Origin: Gari tellinella
Lineage: Eukaryota; Mollusca; Bivalvia; Cardiida; Psammobiidae
NCBI GenBank assembly: GCA_922989275.2
Contig: OV277861.1
Coordinates: forward strand, 47,779,623 to 47,843,622
Length of the DNA stretch: 64,000 bases
Direction: 5' to 3'
A program made the position numbers and the translations under genes. This document shows positions 25,501 through 33,532 of this stretch, piece by piece. The number at the start of each line of letters is the position of its first letter. The first letter of the stretch is position 1. The notes under the pieces are model-generated. The model ran no database searches, was not told the DNA's origin, and saw only the letters and a program-made list of their open reading frames with translations.

Positions 25501-28500
25501 TTTTGGTTAAATTGTCAAAATATTCAACCAAAATCACCAATTTTGGGGATTTTCGTAGACAAACCCTGCCATCAAAATCAAAAGTGATTTATGTGTTATC
25601 ATATGCTTTAATATGTACAAAGAAAAATCATCTAGGAAAATCATACAATACCAAATAAGGTGTTTTGGGGGTAAAATCGTTGAAAAATAAAATGTAAATG
25701 AGCTTTTTCGGGATTTAACTACTGTGATGGTGGCTATTAAAATAAAAGCTCCAAATCTACAGGTTAAACAAATATTCAATTGCGCTGTGGAATGGTACTG
25801 ATAAAGATGAATAAACTGTCAAAAAACTGATTTATGCAGTAAAGTAGTTATAATAATTAAACAAAAAACACCAATTTTCGAGATTTTAGCAGAGATCTCC
25901 TGACCTGAAAATTCCAAATAAAGCCTTATAAGCAAATAAAGGGAAAAGTATTGAGAATTGATTTATATGATTTAGTATGTTTTAGTATGTTTCAATATGT
26001 ATTAAATAACAGCAAAATAAAGGAAACTCCAACAAAGCCAAATATGACTTTTCGGGGTAAACTGGTTAAAAAATTAGTTTAAATTTGAATTTTTGGAATT
26101 TCCACAACATGGCTTTAGATATAAATGTAAAAGCTTCAAATTTACAGGTAAGACACATTATACTTTGTACTGTAGGCTATACTCACTCTGATTTGGGTCC
26201 TCAAATGATATATATTCTTGTTCCGCATACAATTAGGGTTAAGTAACAATCTATATTCGCATCGCACACAATAAGGTTTAAATTACAGCATTTCGACAAT
26301 TAAACCAGTGTACTAGCTTAGAGGCAGCATTTAAAATGCCGTTTGTCAAATCAGAGTGTGTACTGATAGTAGACAATAAGCACCACAAAACGAATATTGA
26401 ATGTTATTGACCTGATGATATATACACTATCAGTTACTTCATATATATAGCAAGCACTGTTAGATCAATTAATTACATAAATTACATGTACGATGTATGC
26501 CCAATGTGCGTATACTATGATTTGCTGATATTTCATACAGTTGTCAGATTCCATTATTACAGCTCAAAGTACAGGGTAGCTCATGTCTATTAGTTTCCAA
26601 CCAACATCAGAACCAACCAGTTTTGCGCAGAAAATCCAACATGGCAGAACATTGTTCGTTCGTTTATGTTTTGATTTTTTTTATTGGTGGATGGGGTGTA
26701 TTTTTCCAAAACCCTATATATTTATAAATTGTTATGTGTGATTTTGGATAAACTAGTTACATATCTCATTTAAAAGGACTGTGTCAAGCCTATTGATTTG
26801 GAGTTTTTATTATTAATTCATATCCTCCCCCATATACAGAAATTAAAAAATTGCTGTTTTATGTATATTTTCTAATGTTAAAATAATTTTACGATTTTAC
26901 CCAAATTTTTTTTTTTTTAAAGTTGTATTAATCCTAACTAGGGTCATTCAACTGTAGACATGACTATTTGTGCAGCCTGTAAATTTCGAGATTTTATATT
27001 GGTATCCTCGATCACAGAAGGGAAATCCCAAAAATTAGTGATTTTAGTTATTATTTAAACCATTTTACCCAAAATCATATTTTGCATCATTTAATTTTCC
27101 TAGACCTTTTGTCTGTTATTTGGGTACATATTTAAGCAAATAATAACATATAAATCAACTCTGTGCACCTTTTCCTTTATTTGCTTTTAGATGTCAGGGT
27201 CTGTTTGAAATCCTCAACATTTGTGGTTTTTGTTTGATATTTTGACAATTTCACCCTAAAAATCAGCTTTTTGAAAATTGTATTTATCTTAACAAGTACC
27301 AATCCACAGTTTGTATAGCCTGTAGATTTCGAGCTTTTATATCGAATTTCTCCATCACAGAAGGGAAATCCCAAAAATTAGTGATTTCAGTTATTATTTC
27401 AACCATTTTACCCAAAAAACATAGTTTGCATTGTTTGATTTTTCTAGACTTTTTGTCTGTTATTTGGTACATATTTAAGCAGATAATAACGTATAAATCA
27501 ACTCTGTTTACTTGCTTTTAGATATCAGGGTCTGTTTGAAATCCTCAAAATTTGTGATTTTGGTTTAATATTTTGACAATTTCGCCCCAAAATCATTTTT
27601 TTGAAAATTTTATTTATCTTAACAAGTACCATTCTACAGCTGACATGAATTTATTATTTAGATTTTATATCGATATCCTCGATCACAGAAGGGAAATCCC
27701 AAAAATTAGCGATTTCAGTTATTATTTCAACAATTTTACCCCAAACCATATTTCGCATCGTTTGATTTTCCTAGACTTTTTGTCTGTTATTTGGTACATA
27801 TTTACTTTTATTTAGGCAAATAATAACATATAAATCAACTCTGTGCAACATTTCCTTTATTTGCTATGAGATATCAGGGTCTATTTGAAATCCTCAAATT
27901 TGTGATTTTGATTTAATATTTTGACAATTTCACCCCAAAAATCAGTTTTTTGAAAATTTTATTTATCTTGACAAGTACCATTCCATAGCTGACATTAATA
28001 TGTGTCTAGCCTGTAGATTTCAAGCTTTTATATTGATTTCTACGATCGCAGTTTGGAAATCCCAAAAATTCGTGCTTTCACCTATTATTTTAGCCATTTT
28101 ACCCCAAAAATCATATTTCGCATAGTTTGATTTTCCTAGACTTTTTTTCTGTCAATCGGTACATATTGGAGCATATGAAAACACAAAAATCAATTCTGTG
28201 CATTTTTTTTCCTTTATTTCGATTTTTGACGCTAGATGCCCTCTACTACTACTGTACATTGCTCACAAAGATTACAGCTATCCGTATCATCAACCGTATG
28301 TAGAGAAAACTCATCCCTTTGAAAGTTTTAGAATGTTCCAATCTAAAAATAACTCCGACAGGTCAGAAGAAAACACTAATATGTATAATAGAAACATATA
28401 GTTCTAGGAGAATTTACAAAATATACAATACAAGCAACTTGGCATTGGACCCTGATCACGCCAAAATGTTTGCCACAGTATCAATCTATTGATTTTAGTT

Positions 28501-30118
28501 TACTTTATTTTCAAAGGTCAAGTTTACTTTAAACACGTCCGTTTTAGATCGCATGGCACATCAACATGACCTACTACAGGGCGTACAGTTCACTTAAATT
28601 CAACGGTCTAATGAAATCAGAATTATAATACGGGTATATAACAACGATTTCTCCAAATGTACTTTGAATTGCCTGTAAAATAATTCTTAGAGATGTTCTT
28701 TCAATTCAGGGATAGACGTGTGGATGGCAGCATGTTTGATATTCGTGTTCGCCGGTCTAATTGAGTTTGCGTACGTCAATGTTTTGTCTAGAGTGGAAAA
28801 ACGGCGGCGGTCTACCGTCAACTATGGCAGTCATGACAATGAGAAACCACCAGAACCATCGGTGAACGGCTCAAATGTAGGTTGCACTGGATAATACCTT
28901 ATTCTTTCCAATTTAAACCAATTACACATAAATACGCCCTTTTAAGCACTTAATCTATTCCTCCACTGATGAAAATAGATTCACTTTATACAGTCATGAT
29001 TATGTACCATAAGAATTGTTTCTATATTTTAGCATATGGTAGCTTAAAGCAGGCGCATTCTGTTTAACGTTTAGCATGCTTCATGTGGTTTTCTGTTTTA
29101 AAAGCTAGAAACACGCTAAGGAATTAACCTCCAAACGCAAAAGAAACGCAAATGGGTTGTAATAAAATGTCGAAAATGACACGCTTTGAACATTTCTGGC
29201 GATTCATTTGAATCGGAGTGGCAAACAATTCGTAGTCTGACCAGAGACCGGATTGCCCGGAGTCTGGGGCCCGTTTCATAAAACTTCGTACGACAAAAAC
29301 GATCATAAGTCAAAACTTTAAAATACATTTAATTTCTTATTTCTCTATCTAATCCTGTCTTGTGACATCTCTTTGGAATCGTCTTTTCAAGACGATTCCA
29401 AAAAGATGTCACAAGGCAGGATTCGATGGAGAACTAAATAATAATTGAGACTTTTATAATCTAACTTACGACAACATTTGTCGTACGAAGCTTTATGAAA
29501 CGGGCCCTTGGTCTGGCTCCGAAATGTTTGCAATAGCACATATTGTTTTAGCATAATTTATACGCGATCAATGGGAAAGAATAACGTTTTCTCCTCTGTT
29601 GAAATTTTTTATCGTCTACATTAACTCTTTGAACATCTTATTATTGGTCCGCTCTAATATTGTGTTTGAAATGTTTCTGTTTGTTGTTTGAAGGAGGCTA
29701 AATTAAGGCAACCCGACTGTAAACATATCGAAATAATAACGTTACTCGGCATCTGATCAGGGGTCAAATAGTTTGCAAAGTTTATTGTTATCGCCTATGG
29801 CACTTAAAGGGAAACTAGAGTTTATTTCTTTATATCAAGTAAATTTTACTATACCTTAAGTAGAGACGGGGAATACATTTTTTATCGTTATACACTTCGC
29901 TTTATCAAATTTCGTTATAAGCGAGCATATTGTATTATTTTAATTTTCAGGCTGAAACTTCAAGAAGACGATTTGTAATGTTTAGACCAAGTAGGGAAAA
30001 GGCAAGAACAGTGGACAGAATGTCTCGATTGGCCTTTCCAGCAATATTTATAGTGTTTAACATTATATATTGGTCTGTCTATTTGTTTTGGAATCCAGAC
30101 AGATCGGATGTTTCGTAG
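1442..30118 (+). CDS. Gene 1: glycine-receptor-like Cys-loop anion channel subunit (7 exons, 5' end missing)
   Basis: A pentameric ligand-gated chloride channel subunit of the plasma membrane, assembled from exons 1442-1509, 6178-6404, 19410-19492, 20089-20223, 23993-24223, 28710-28876 and 29951-30118. All junctions are GT-AG and all phases agree, giving 358 residues before TAG. In order I see loop D (FLRQ), loop A (ANEKQAHFH), loop E, the Cys loop (C, 13 residues, C), loop B (ESYGY), loop C with two cysteines, M1, M2 preceded by PAR (the anion-selectivity signature), M3, a short basic M3-M4 loop and M4. The phrases [16 protein letters not shown] and DVWMA are typical of glycine receptors. 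The first N-terminal exon(s) and signal peptide are not seen and probably lie upstream of the window. A glutamate-gated chloride channel is the main alternative; the ligand cannot be read from the sequence. Gene 2 is its convergent paralogue. Confidence 0.93.
1510..2760. other. Gene 1 intron with little recognisable content
   Basis: There is no exon-like or tRNA-like sequence. A decayed copy of the palindromic core can be traced around 1645-1690. The rest looks like unique AT-rich intron. Confidence 0.5.
3117..3348 (+). mobile_element. Family D MITE
   Basis: It starts TAATCCATTTACGCCCAATG and ends CATATGGGTTAA. The core stem AGACTCTGATCA-ACGCCGCA-TAA-TGCGGCGTCTGATCAGAGTCT is flanked by CAAACAGTG and CACTGTTTG. 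Other copies are at 33533, 47495, 50955 and 54783. Confidence 0.75.
3498..3856 (+). mobile_element. Family E MITE
   Basis: TA-CAGTGCTCCCTCTTTACAACG at the left pairs with GTTGTAGGGACGGAGCATTG-TA at the right. The internal core runs 3600-3662 (GATCCAGATCAGACGCCGCG). A TA target duplication is probable. Copies are at 23107, 30549, 41429, 56516 and 57920; a truncated one starts at 357. Confidence 0.78.
3860..5070. other. Gene 1 intron, nothing recognised
   Basis: AT-rich sequence without exon signatures. A faint remnant of a MITE arm lies around 4010-4060. I see no gene. Confidence 0.45.
5080..5310. mobile_element. Family G hairpin MITE, about 230 bp
   Basis: The terminal arm TAAACTTCGTACGACAAAAAC is opposed by GTCGTACGAAGATTTATGAAACGGGCCC. 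Internal palindrome: GGAATCGTCTCTTCAAGACGATTCC. A fuller copy is at 29269-29508. Confidence 0.75.
5484..5775 (+). repeat. 46-bp minisatellite derived from the acceptor and start of the exon at 6178
   Basis: Units start (ACGAC-type) near 5484, 5530, 5576, 5622, 5668, 5703 and 5749; the 5668 unit is about 10 bp short. Each contains a GATTACACGAT-like segment (5507, 5553, 5599, 5645, 5690, 5727) preceded by TTTCAG or a decayed form. About 23 of 28 bases match the first 28 bases of the true exon, and the preceding polypyrimidine tract matches too. Confidence 0.88.
6178..6404 (+). CDS. Gene 1 exon: loops D, A and E (227 nt)
   Basis: The acceptor is TATTTTGCAG and the donor AG|GTAAAG. It begins [12 protein letters not shown] (loop D, with the Phe and Arg that line the agonist site of glycine receptors) and continues through [18 protein letters not shown] and AHFH to [16 protein letters not shown]. 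The two His in AHFH match the zinc-inhibition ligands His107/His109 of glycine receptor alpha1. At the place of alpha1 Arg119 there is His. NDS is a possible N-glycosylation site. A minisatellite of degenerate copies of this exon's 5' end lies 400-700 bp upstream. Confidence 0.95.
6420..7920 (+). repeat. Two diverged copies of one repeat (6420-6700 and 7690-7920)
   Basis: Both contain ATATG(C/T)TGCGAGCCT, TTCAATA-ATTCAA-GCTGAAA (or its variant) and CACAAAA(C/T)TCCGAACATTC in the same order. They are older relatives of the hairpin repeats at 8030 and 8827. A decayed family A MITE (TACAGTAGAGAAAACG) lies at 7444-7660 between them. Confidence 0.6.
8030..8480 (+). repeat. Hairpin repeat, copy 1
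   Basis: A palindromic block (8050-8190) has arms GTGCTCATTATTTATCATT and centre ATGACGCGAGCCTTGGCGAGCGTCAT. A conserved tail follows, containing AACGATATTCCACTAGTGG. Its twin is at 8827-9245, at about 790-bp spacing. Confidence 0.75.
8827..9245 (+). repeat. Hairpin repeat, copy 2
   Basis: Same order as copy 1: GATAAATAGAGGATATTG, palindrome with centre GACGCGAGCCTTGGCGAGCGTC, TTTATAGACCCTCCGCTATAT, then AACGATATTCCACTAGTGG. The palindrome ends TTCTATTTATCAC, the complement of its start, so this copy is intact. Confidence 0.78.
9246..10238. other. Gene 1 intron with decayed hairpin repeats
   Basis: A hairpin at 9295-9350 is centred on AAAACGAGGCTTGTCGAGTTTT. Weak copies of the shared core occur at 9690-9715 and 9815-9875. 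A small palindrome ATATGTGATTT-CCAAAG-AAATCACATAT lies at about 10058. No coding sequence is visible. Confidence 0.5.
10239..10490. mobile_element. Family B MITE with TTAA ends
   Basis: Left TTAA-CCCTTTACC, right GGGGAAAGGG-TTAA. The centre is a near-perfect palindrome: GCAGGTTGAAAGTAAAGCAG, AATGCGCC and the complement. TTAA flanks with a CCCTTT terminus resemble piggyBac-type non-autonomous elements. Confidence 0.82.
10613..10865. mobile_element. Family B MITE with TTAA ends
   Basis: TTAA-CCCTTTACCC at the left and GGGGTAAAGGG-TTAA at the right. The palindromic centre GCAGAATGTGCC-TTAA-GGCACATTCTGC carries a paired C-to-T and G-to-A difference from the 10239 copy. Confidence 0.85.
13621..13715 (+). 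repeat. tRNA-like module in the foldback centre
   Basis: GGTTCGAATCCCGCG is a good B box, and GAGCAGTAGG-AAATA upstream is a weak A box. The acceptor stem cannot be built, so this is a SINE-like or tRNA-derived relic. A similar module lies inverted at 13975-14075. Confidence 0.5.
13975..14075 (-). repeat. Inverted tRNA-like module in the foldback centre
   Basis: On the minus strand CGTAGTGGATAAGACG fits an A box and GCACGGGTTCGAATCTCGC a B box at tRNA spacing. The acceptor stem is not paired. It mirrors the 13621 module across the element's centre. Confidence 0.55.
16932..17181 (-). mobile_element. Family A MITE, TA-flanked
   Basis: TA-CAGTGGAGAATGTGTTATTC at the left and GAATAACAGATTCTCCACTG-TA at the right. 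The core palindrome is at 17000-17050. Apparent ORFs here are translations of the repeat. Confidence 0.85.
17287..17535 (+). mobile_element. Family A MITE, inverted relative to its neighbour
   Basis: TA-CAGTTGAGAAAACGTTATTC to AACACATTCTCCACTG-TA. The core is GATCAGACACCGGG-TTA-CCCGGTGTCTGATC, with a paired substitution in both arms relative to other copies. It lies 105 bp from the oppositely oriented 16932 copy. Confidence 0.87.
17688..17925 (+). mobile_element. Family C MITE
   Basis: ATAA-CCCTTTCACTCTGAATGACG at the left and GTGGAAAGG-TTAA at the right. The core at 17728-17795 reads GGATCCTGATTAGACGCCGCG and its near complement. Confidence 0.78.
18421..18442 (+). repeat. (CAT)n microsatellite
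   Basis: About seven CAT units in an AT-rich intron. Confidence 0.8.
18605..18778. mobile_element. Hairpin element, about 175 bp
   Basis: Arm AATAACAAATTCGTAGGTGT is opposed by ACACCTACGAATTTGTTATT. Inner arms are GCATTAGATCACAGTTAG and its complement, with centre GAGGCCTCTAGGCC. The arms are nearly perfect, suggesting recent origin or correction. Confidence 0.8.
19173..19345 (+). mobile_element. tRNA-derived SINE
   Basis: The head GATAGCTCATTGGTAGACCG (A box) and GTGGGTTCGATCCCC (B box) is at tRNA spacing, followed by a non-tRNA body (TAGTAGCTCCCTTGCTTGAC). The first seven bases do not pair with CCGGGTC, so it is not a functional tRNA. It ends about 65 bp before the Cys-loop exon. Confidence 0.75.
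19410..19492 (+). CDS. Gene 1 exon: Cys loop (83 nt)
   Basis: The acceptor is TATATTTCAG and the donor T|GTAAGT. It encodes VTATLKC, then [13 protein letters not shown], then C: exactly 13 residues between the signature cysteines, with the conserved aromatic-Pro-x-Asp. The 83-nt length is the same in gene 2. A SINE ends about 65 bp upstream of the acceptor. Confidence 0.95.
19660..20020. repeat. Decayed family B fragments around the 20089 exon's upstream intron
   Basis: A diverged palindromic centre lies at 19695-19775 (GAGCAGGTTTGAAATTAAG with its partner). A left-end-like fragment TTAACCCATTACCCCATAAA starts at 19930. Confidence 0.55.
20089..20223 (+). CDS. Gene 1 exon: loop B to start of loop C (135 nt)
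   Basis: The acceptor is ACTACCACAG and the donor GGAG|GTAATG. With the preceding exon it reads [14 protein letters not shown] (loop B; Tyr where glycine receptor alpha1 has Phe159), then LILPQFEMG and [10 protein letters not shown], giving the first loop C cysteine. It is the same length as gene 2 exon 45739-45873. Confidence 0.94.
20345..20607. mobile_element. Hairpin MITE, about 260 bp
   Basis: Outer arms TATATAAACTGCTCTTTTCT and AGAAAAGAGCAGTTTATATA are perfect. Inner arms include ACGTCC-AAAGATACGTCACG and GTTACATGCATTCA with complements. Confidence 0.82.
20858..21108. mobile_element. Family B MITE
   Basis: Left CCCTTTCCCTCATAGAAGCG, right TGGGTTAAAGGG-TTAA. The centre AAAGCAGGCTGAAAGTAAAA-CAGAATGTGCC has its complement. 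Confidence 0.78.
21110..22440. other. Gene 1 intron, nothing recognised
   Basis: AT-rich sequence without exon or clear repeat boundaries. Isolated core-like words occur near 21640 and 22000-22130. Confidence 0.45.
22809..23058 (-). mobile_element. Family A MITE, TA-flanked
   Basis: TA-CAGTGGAGAATCTGTTATTC to AACAGATTATCCACTG-TA. The intact core at 22875-22940 has GGAGCC/GGCTCC shoulders. Confidence 0.88.
23107..23476. mobile_element. Family E MITE
   Basis: TA-CAGTGCTCCCTCCCTACAATG to GTTTTAGGGAGGGAGCTTG-TA. The core at 23308-23375 has arms TTGAATCCAGATAAGACGCC and GGCGTCTGATCTAGATTCAA. Confidence 0.82.
23738..23933 (+). mobile_element. Family C MITE with half of its core lost
   Basis: TTAA-CCCTTTTG to GAATGGG-TTAA. 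Only the right half of the palindrome (GCGGCGTCTGATCAG) remains. The element ends 60 bp before the M1-M2 exon of gene 1. Confidence 0.7.
23993..24223 (+). CDS. Gene 1 exon: loop C end, M1, M2 (231 nt)
   Basis: The acceptor is TATTTTCAG and the donor AAAG|GTAAAT. VNYTC supplies the second loop C cysteine and an N-glycosylation sequon. M1 starts [19 protein letters not shown]2 starts [14 protein letters not shown] and ends [18 protein letters not shown]. Pro-Ala-Arg at -2' to 0' predicts anion selectivity. Position 2' is Ser and 6' is Leu; most anion channels of the family have Thr at 6'. Confidence 0.97.
24540..24781 (-). mobile_element. Family A MITE split by a foldback element
   Basis: The core is at 24618-24682, and the right arm GTTTAAACGGGAAATAATAA-ATCCTCTA runs directly into the foldback element. 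The last bases (CTACTGTA) reappear after it at 28249-28256. The left end is decayed. Confidence 0.7.
24782..28246. mobile_element. Foldback element copy 2, internally deleted (3.5 kb)
   Basis: It has the same termini as the 11157 copy (GTAGAGGGCAT, ATGCCCTCTAC) and TA on each side. 24782-26878 follows the left part of copy 1 with few changes. The sequence then jumps from the equivalent of about 13370 to about 15352, so the centre with the tRNA-like modules is missing. Further unit-sized losses occur in both arms. Confidence 0.85.
28710..28876 (+). CDS. Gene 1 exon: M3 and first part of the M3-M4 loop (167 nt)
   Basis: The acceptor is TTTCAATTCAG and the donor AAT|GTAGGT. It starts [20 protein letters not shown] (M3), continues AYVNVL, then a basic SRVEKRRR stretch, then a short polar loop ([13 protein letters not shown]). 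The loop is much shorter than in gene 2, where the matching exon is 299 nt. Confidence 0.93.
29269..29508. mobile_element. Family G hairpin MITE inserted in a family A core
   Basis: GGGGCCCGTTTCATAAAACT and GAAGCTTTATGAAACGGGCCC form the ends; the centre is GGAATCGTCTTTTCAAGACGATTCC. On both sides a decayed family A element continues (GACCGGATTGCCCGGAGTCT before, TGGTCTGGCTCC after). Confidence 0.8.
29951..30118 (+). CDS. Gene 1 last exon: M4 and stop
   Basis: The acceptor is TTTTAATTTTCAG. It encodes [14 protein letters not shown], the pre-M4 segment [15 protein letters not shown] and M4 ([16 protein letters not shown]), ending NPDRSDVS and TAG at 30116-30118. The (V/I)D-(K/R)-x-SR-(I/L)-x-FP motif is characteristic of glycine and GABA-A receptor subunits. 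A MITE begins only 24 bp after the stop. Confidence 0.95.
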   Translation, partial: AETSRRRFVMFRPSREKARTVDRMSRLAFPAIFIVFNIIYWSVYLFWNPDRSDVS

Positions 30119-30141
30119 CACGGATGTAGTGAAGTGCAGAT

Positions 30142-30392
30142 TACAGTGGAGAAAACGTTATTCTTTCCCGTTTAAACGCAAACGAAACGCAAGCGCATTA
30201 TTCTAAAATGCAGAAAATGACACTTTTTTCACAACTCTGAATTTTGTTTTTAACCTTGATGACAAACAGCTTGGAGCCTGATCAGACGCCGGGTTACCCG
30301 GCGTCTGATCTGGCTCCAAACTGTTTGCATTGGAAAAAATAAATTTAGCGTAAACGCGTTCATTGGGAAAGAATAACGTTTTCTCCACTGTA
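30142..30392 (+). mobile_element. Family A MITE in the presumed 3' UTR of gene 1
   Basis: TA-CAGTGGAGAAAACGTTATTC to AACGTTTTCTCCACTG-TA, starting 24 bp after the TAG. It carries AATAAA at 30338-30343, where most copies read AAATAATAG. The core is at 30272-30328. Confidence 0.88.
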
Positions 30393-30548
30393 TGTCAACA
30401 CTGGTTGCAGTGTACGAAATTCTCTTTTTATCACGACACAGTTTCATATGAGTACAGTTGAGAATTCTTTCTCGTTTAAATAAAACTAAACGCTCACGTG
30501 ACGCAATAAAATGTAGATAATTACAGCTTCTTAAAAATGGTGATGATT

Positions 30549-30923
30549 TACAATGTTCCGTCTCTACAACGACAACTAGCGGGAGACAAAGAATGTGTGT
30601 GTTGTTGTTTGGAGGGAGTTGTTATAGGGAAGAAAATCAAAACTTGGTTTCCTTTGCAACAGATTAAATCCAGATCAGACGCCGCGAAACGCGGCGTCTG
30701 ATCTAGATTCAAGCTGTTTATCACTTGTCATATATTATATTTATTCTATCGAAATGTTTAATTATATGTAACTTTAAGAAAAACAGCAGACGATATATTT
30801 AAGCAGACGGTATTGCAGCCATGAAAAGGTTCAATAAAATGTCTTGTTTGGGGAACAGCGGCAAGAGTCACTGTAAGGAGGGAGTCATTGTTGGGAGGGC
30901 CGCTGTAGGGAGGGAGCACTGTA
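30549..30923. mobile_element. Family E MITE
   Basis: TA-CAATGTTCCGTCTCTACAACG to TGTAGGGAGGGAGCACTG-TA. Core arms GATCAGACGCCGCG at 30675-30705. Confidence 0.82.
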
Positions 30924-31536
30924 GTACAATCTGAGTGGCAAACAGTTTGGATCCAGATTAGACGCTCAAATCTGGCTCCAAACGTTTTGCAATCAATGTA
31001 ATTGTTAAAGAACAAATGCTTTCATTGGGAACGAAATGGCGTCTTGCACACAGTGCTTTTAACGTTGTGAATGTTATTCTCCAATCACGAAGATTGTTTT
31101 CATGGTACTCAGAGTTGCGTCCCATTTCACCTTAGACTGGGCGATTTTGTTAGAAGCATACAACGCCGTTACGTAATCGATTGTTTTCAATTGAGAAAAG
31201 ATTACCCTGATCTTATTAAACTCTCGCTCTGTTTTAATCATCTGGTTTTGACAAACGATGTTTCTGTAGACATTTTCATTGAGAGACGATATTCTTTCCC
31301 AATAAGCGCGTTTATGCTAAGACAATTATATCCATTGATTCCATTTTGGAGCCAGATCAGACTACAAGTAACCTGAACTCAAAACAGTTTGCCACTCAGA
31401 TCTAAAATAATCTTTAATCCTTTTATAAGTAATTGCCATATTTACACATACATGTGTTTTCAAAGATTAACGTCTTCCGCTCTGTACAAATTACTTGCTT
31501 CATGAGAATGAACTAATACGGATGTAGTTGACGCAA

Positions 31537-32397
31537 TAAATAGGAGCGGCGCAATCAGTGCTGACTGAAATTTGACATTTCCTCAATAGTGCATTTGAAA
31601 AGGATTTAAATTATTTGCTTATCAAATTATATCAATTCCGTATACCCAGTTTTGTATTTTGGACAATAACCCATCGGTGTTACCCCTTCACTGCCTTACC
31701 CCGAGTACAATAGTTATAATAATTAATATGTTAACAGTTTGAATCCTGATCAGACGCCGTGTAACGCGGCGTCTGATAATAACCCAAACTGTTTGATACT
31801 AGTTTCAATATTTCTTAAGTCAAGATAGAAATAGGAGCGGCGCAATCAGTGCAGACTGAAATTGACATTTCCTGAATAAGGCATTTGAAAAGGATTTAAA
31901 TTATTTGCTTGTCAAATTATATCAAATCCGTAAACCCAGATTTGTATTTTGGACAATAACCCATCGCTTTAACCGTTGTACTGCTTTACCCCGAGTACAA
32001 TAGTTGTAATAATTAATATGTTAACAGTTTGAATCCTGATCAGACGCCGTGTAACGCGGCGTCTGATCAGAACCCAAACTGTTTGATACTAGTTTCAATA
32101 TTTCTTAAGTCAAGATAGAAATAGGAGCGGCGCAATCAGTGCAGACTGAAATTGATATTTCCTGAATAAGGCATTTGAAAAGGATTTAAATTATTTGCTT
32201 GTCAAATTATATCAAATCTGTAAACCCAGATTTGTATTTTGGACAATAACCCATCGCTTTAACCATTTTACTGCCTTACCCCGAGTACAATAGTTATATG
32301 TAAACAGTTTGAATCCTGATCAGACGCCGCGTAACGCGGCGTCTTGATCAGGACCCATCTGTTTTGATACTAGTTTCAATATTTCTTAAGTCAAAAT
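31537..32397 (+). repeat. Triplicated 290-bp unit containing a hairpin core
   Basis: TAGGAGCGGCGCAATCAGTG recurs at 31541, 31832 and 32122 (spacing 291 and 290). Each unit holds a palindromic core (31740-31797, 32030-32088, 32307-32365). The third lacks AATAATTAATATG before the core. Units 2 and 3 are the most alike. Confidence 0.9.
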
Positions 32398-32565
32398 ACC
32401 TAAACTTTAAATTTGAGAAATAAAGCAGACGACAATTGTTTTAAATCAATGACGTAATGCAGTGATTAGGTTGGTACTGAAAAATAGGTAATTTTCGCGT
32501 CATGAATACTTCGCGTAATGCGATTTTGTATTAATTTGCGACATCATGCAATATGTCTAACAGGT

Positions 32566-32690
32566 GGTAGCCTAAAGCAGACTGAAAGTAAAGCAGAATG
32601 TGATTTTAAGGCACATTCTGCTTTACTTTCAACCTGCTTTACGAAGTCACCTATTTTCAAAACTAGAGACGCGAAGCAACACATTCGCGA
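32566..32690. repeat. Family B palindromic centre
   Basis: TAAAGCAGACTGAAAGTAAAG to its complement around AATGTGATTTTAAGGCACATT. Terminal TTAA-CCCTTT parts are not clear. Confidence 0.65.
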
Positions 32691-32974
32691 ATTAACGCGT
32701 GAATTATATTTTCGCGAATAAAACCGGTTTTACAGTATGTTCCAAAGCTCAATTTAGCGAGTGTATCATAGAAATATTTAATGGAACATATGGGTTAGCG
32801 ATTGGAGTGGATGTACATATACATATTCGTGTTATATCGGGAATATATTTATTGTGCAGAAAAACGTTATTCTTTCCCAATGAACGAATTTGTGAGAGAA
32901 CAAGAAAGTAAGTTGCAAAGAGTTTCGAGGCTCCAAACTTTTTATGAATAAAATTGAAGTCGTTCAACATTAAG

Positions 32975-33224
32975 TACAGTGGAGAATCTGTTATTCTTTC
33001 CCGTTTAAACGCAAACGTACGCAAACGCAAAACACTAAAACGTAGAAAAGTACAACTTTTTGACAATTCTGATAATTCATGTTTATCTTGGTGGCAAACA
33101 GTTTGGAGCCTGATCAGATGCCGGGTTACCCGGCGTCTGATCTGGCTCCAAACTGTTTGCACTGCAAATAATAGTTTTAGCGTAAACGCGTTTATTGGGA
33201 AAGAATAACGTTTTCTGCACTGTA
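32975..33224 (+). mobile_element. Family A MITE, TA-flanked
   Basis: TA-CAGTGGAGAATCTGTTATTC to AACGTTTTCTGCACTG-TA. A partial family A end (AAAAACGTTATTCTTTCCCA) lies just upstream at 32860. Confidence 0.87.
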
Positions 33225-33532
33225 ACTCCTGTGGGTCATAAGTTCCCTTGCGGATCTTTTTAGTTACGAAAATTTAAACCAGTTTTCTATGAACTCTGAG
33301 TAGTTAGATAAATAGTGCTCAACATTAGCAAACAGTGTAGACCCTGATCAGAGGGCTCCTATATGAGCTCCTTGCTATGGGTATACACTGTTTGTACATG
33401 TAGTGAGTTTTTTTTAAAACAGGTCGATGGAGTTGAAAGAATTATTAAATTTTCAAAATGTGCAAAGTAAATTAATGTTCTGTCATGTTTTGAATTGAAA
33501 TGCCTAGAGTTGGCGTTAAGTTTCATTTTTCA

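Noticed and set aside
1442..30118. Naming gene 1 as a specific GlyR alpha, GluCl or GABA-A subunit
   Set aside because: Motifs fit the glycine receptor side best, but ligand residues are mixed and molluscan clades do not map one to one onto vertebrate names.
31537..32397. A CRISPR-like array
   Set aside because: Three long 290-bp units without short repeats and unique spacers, in an animal genome.
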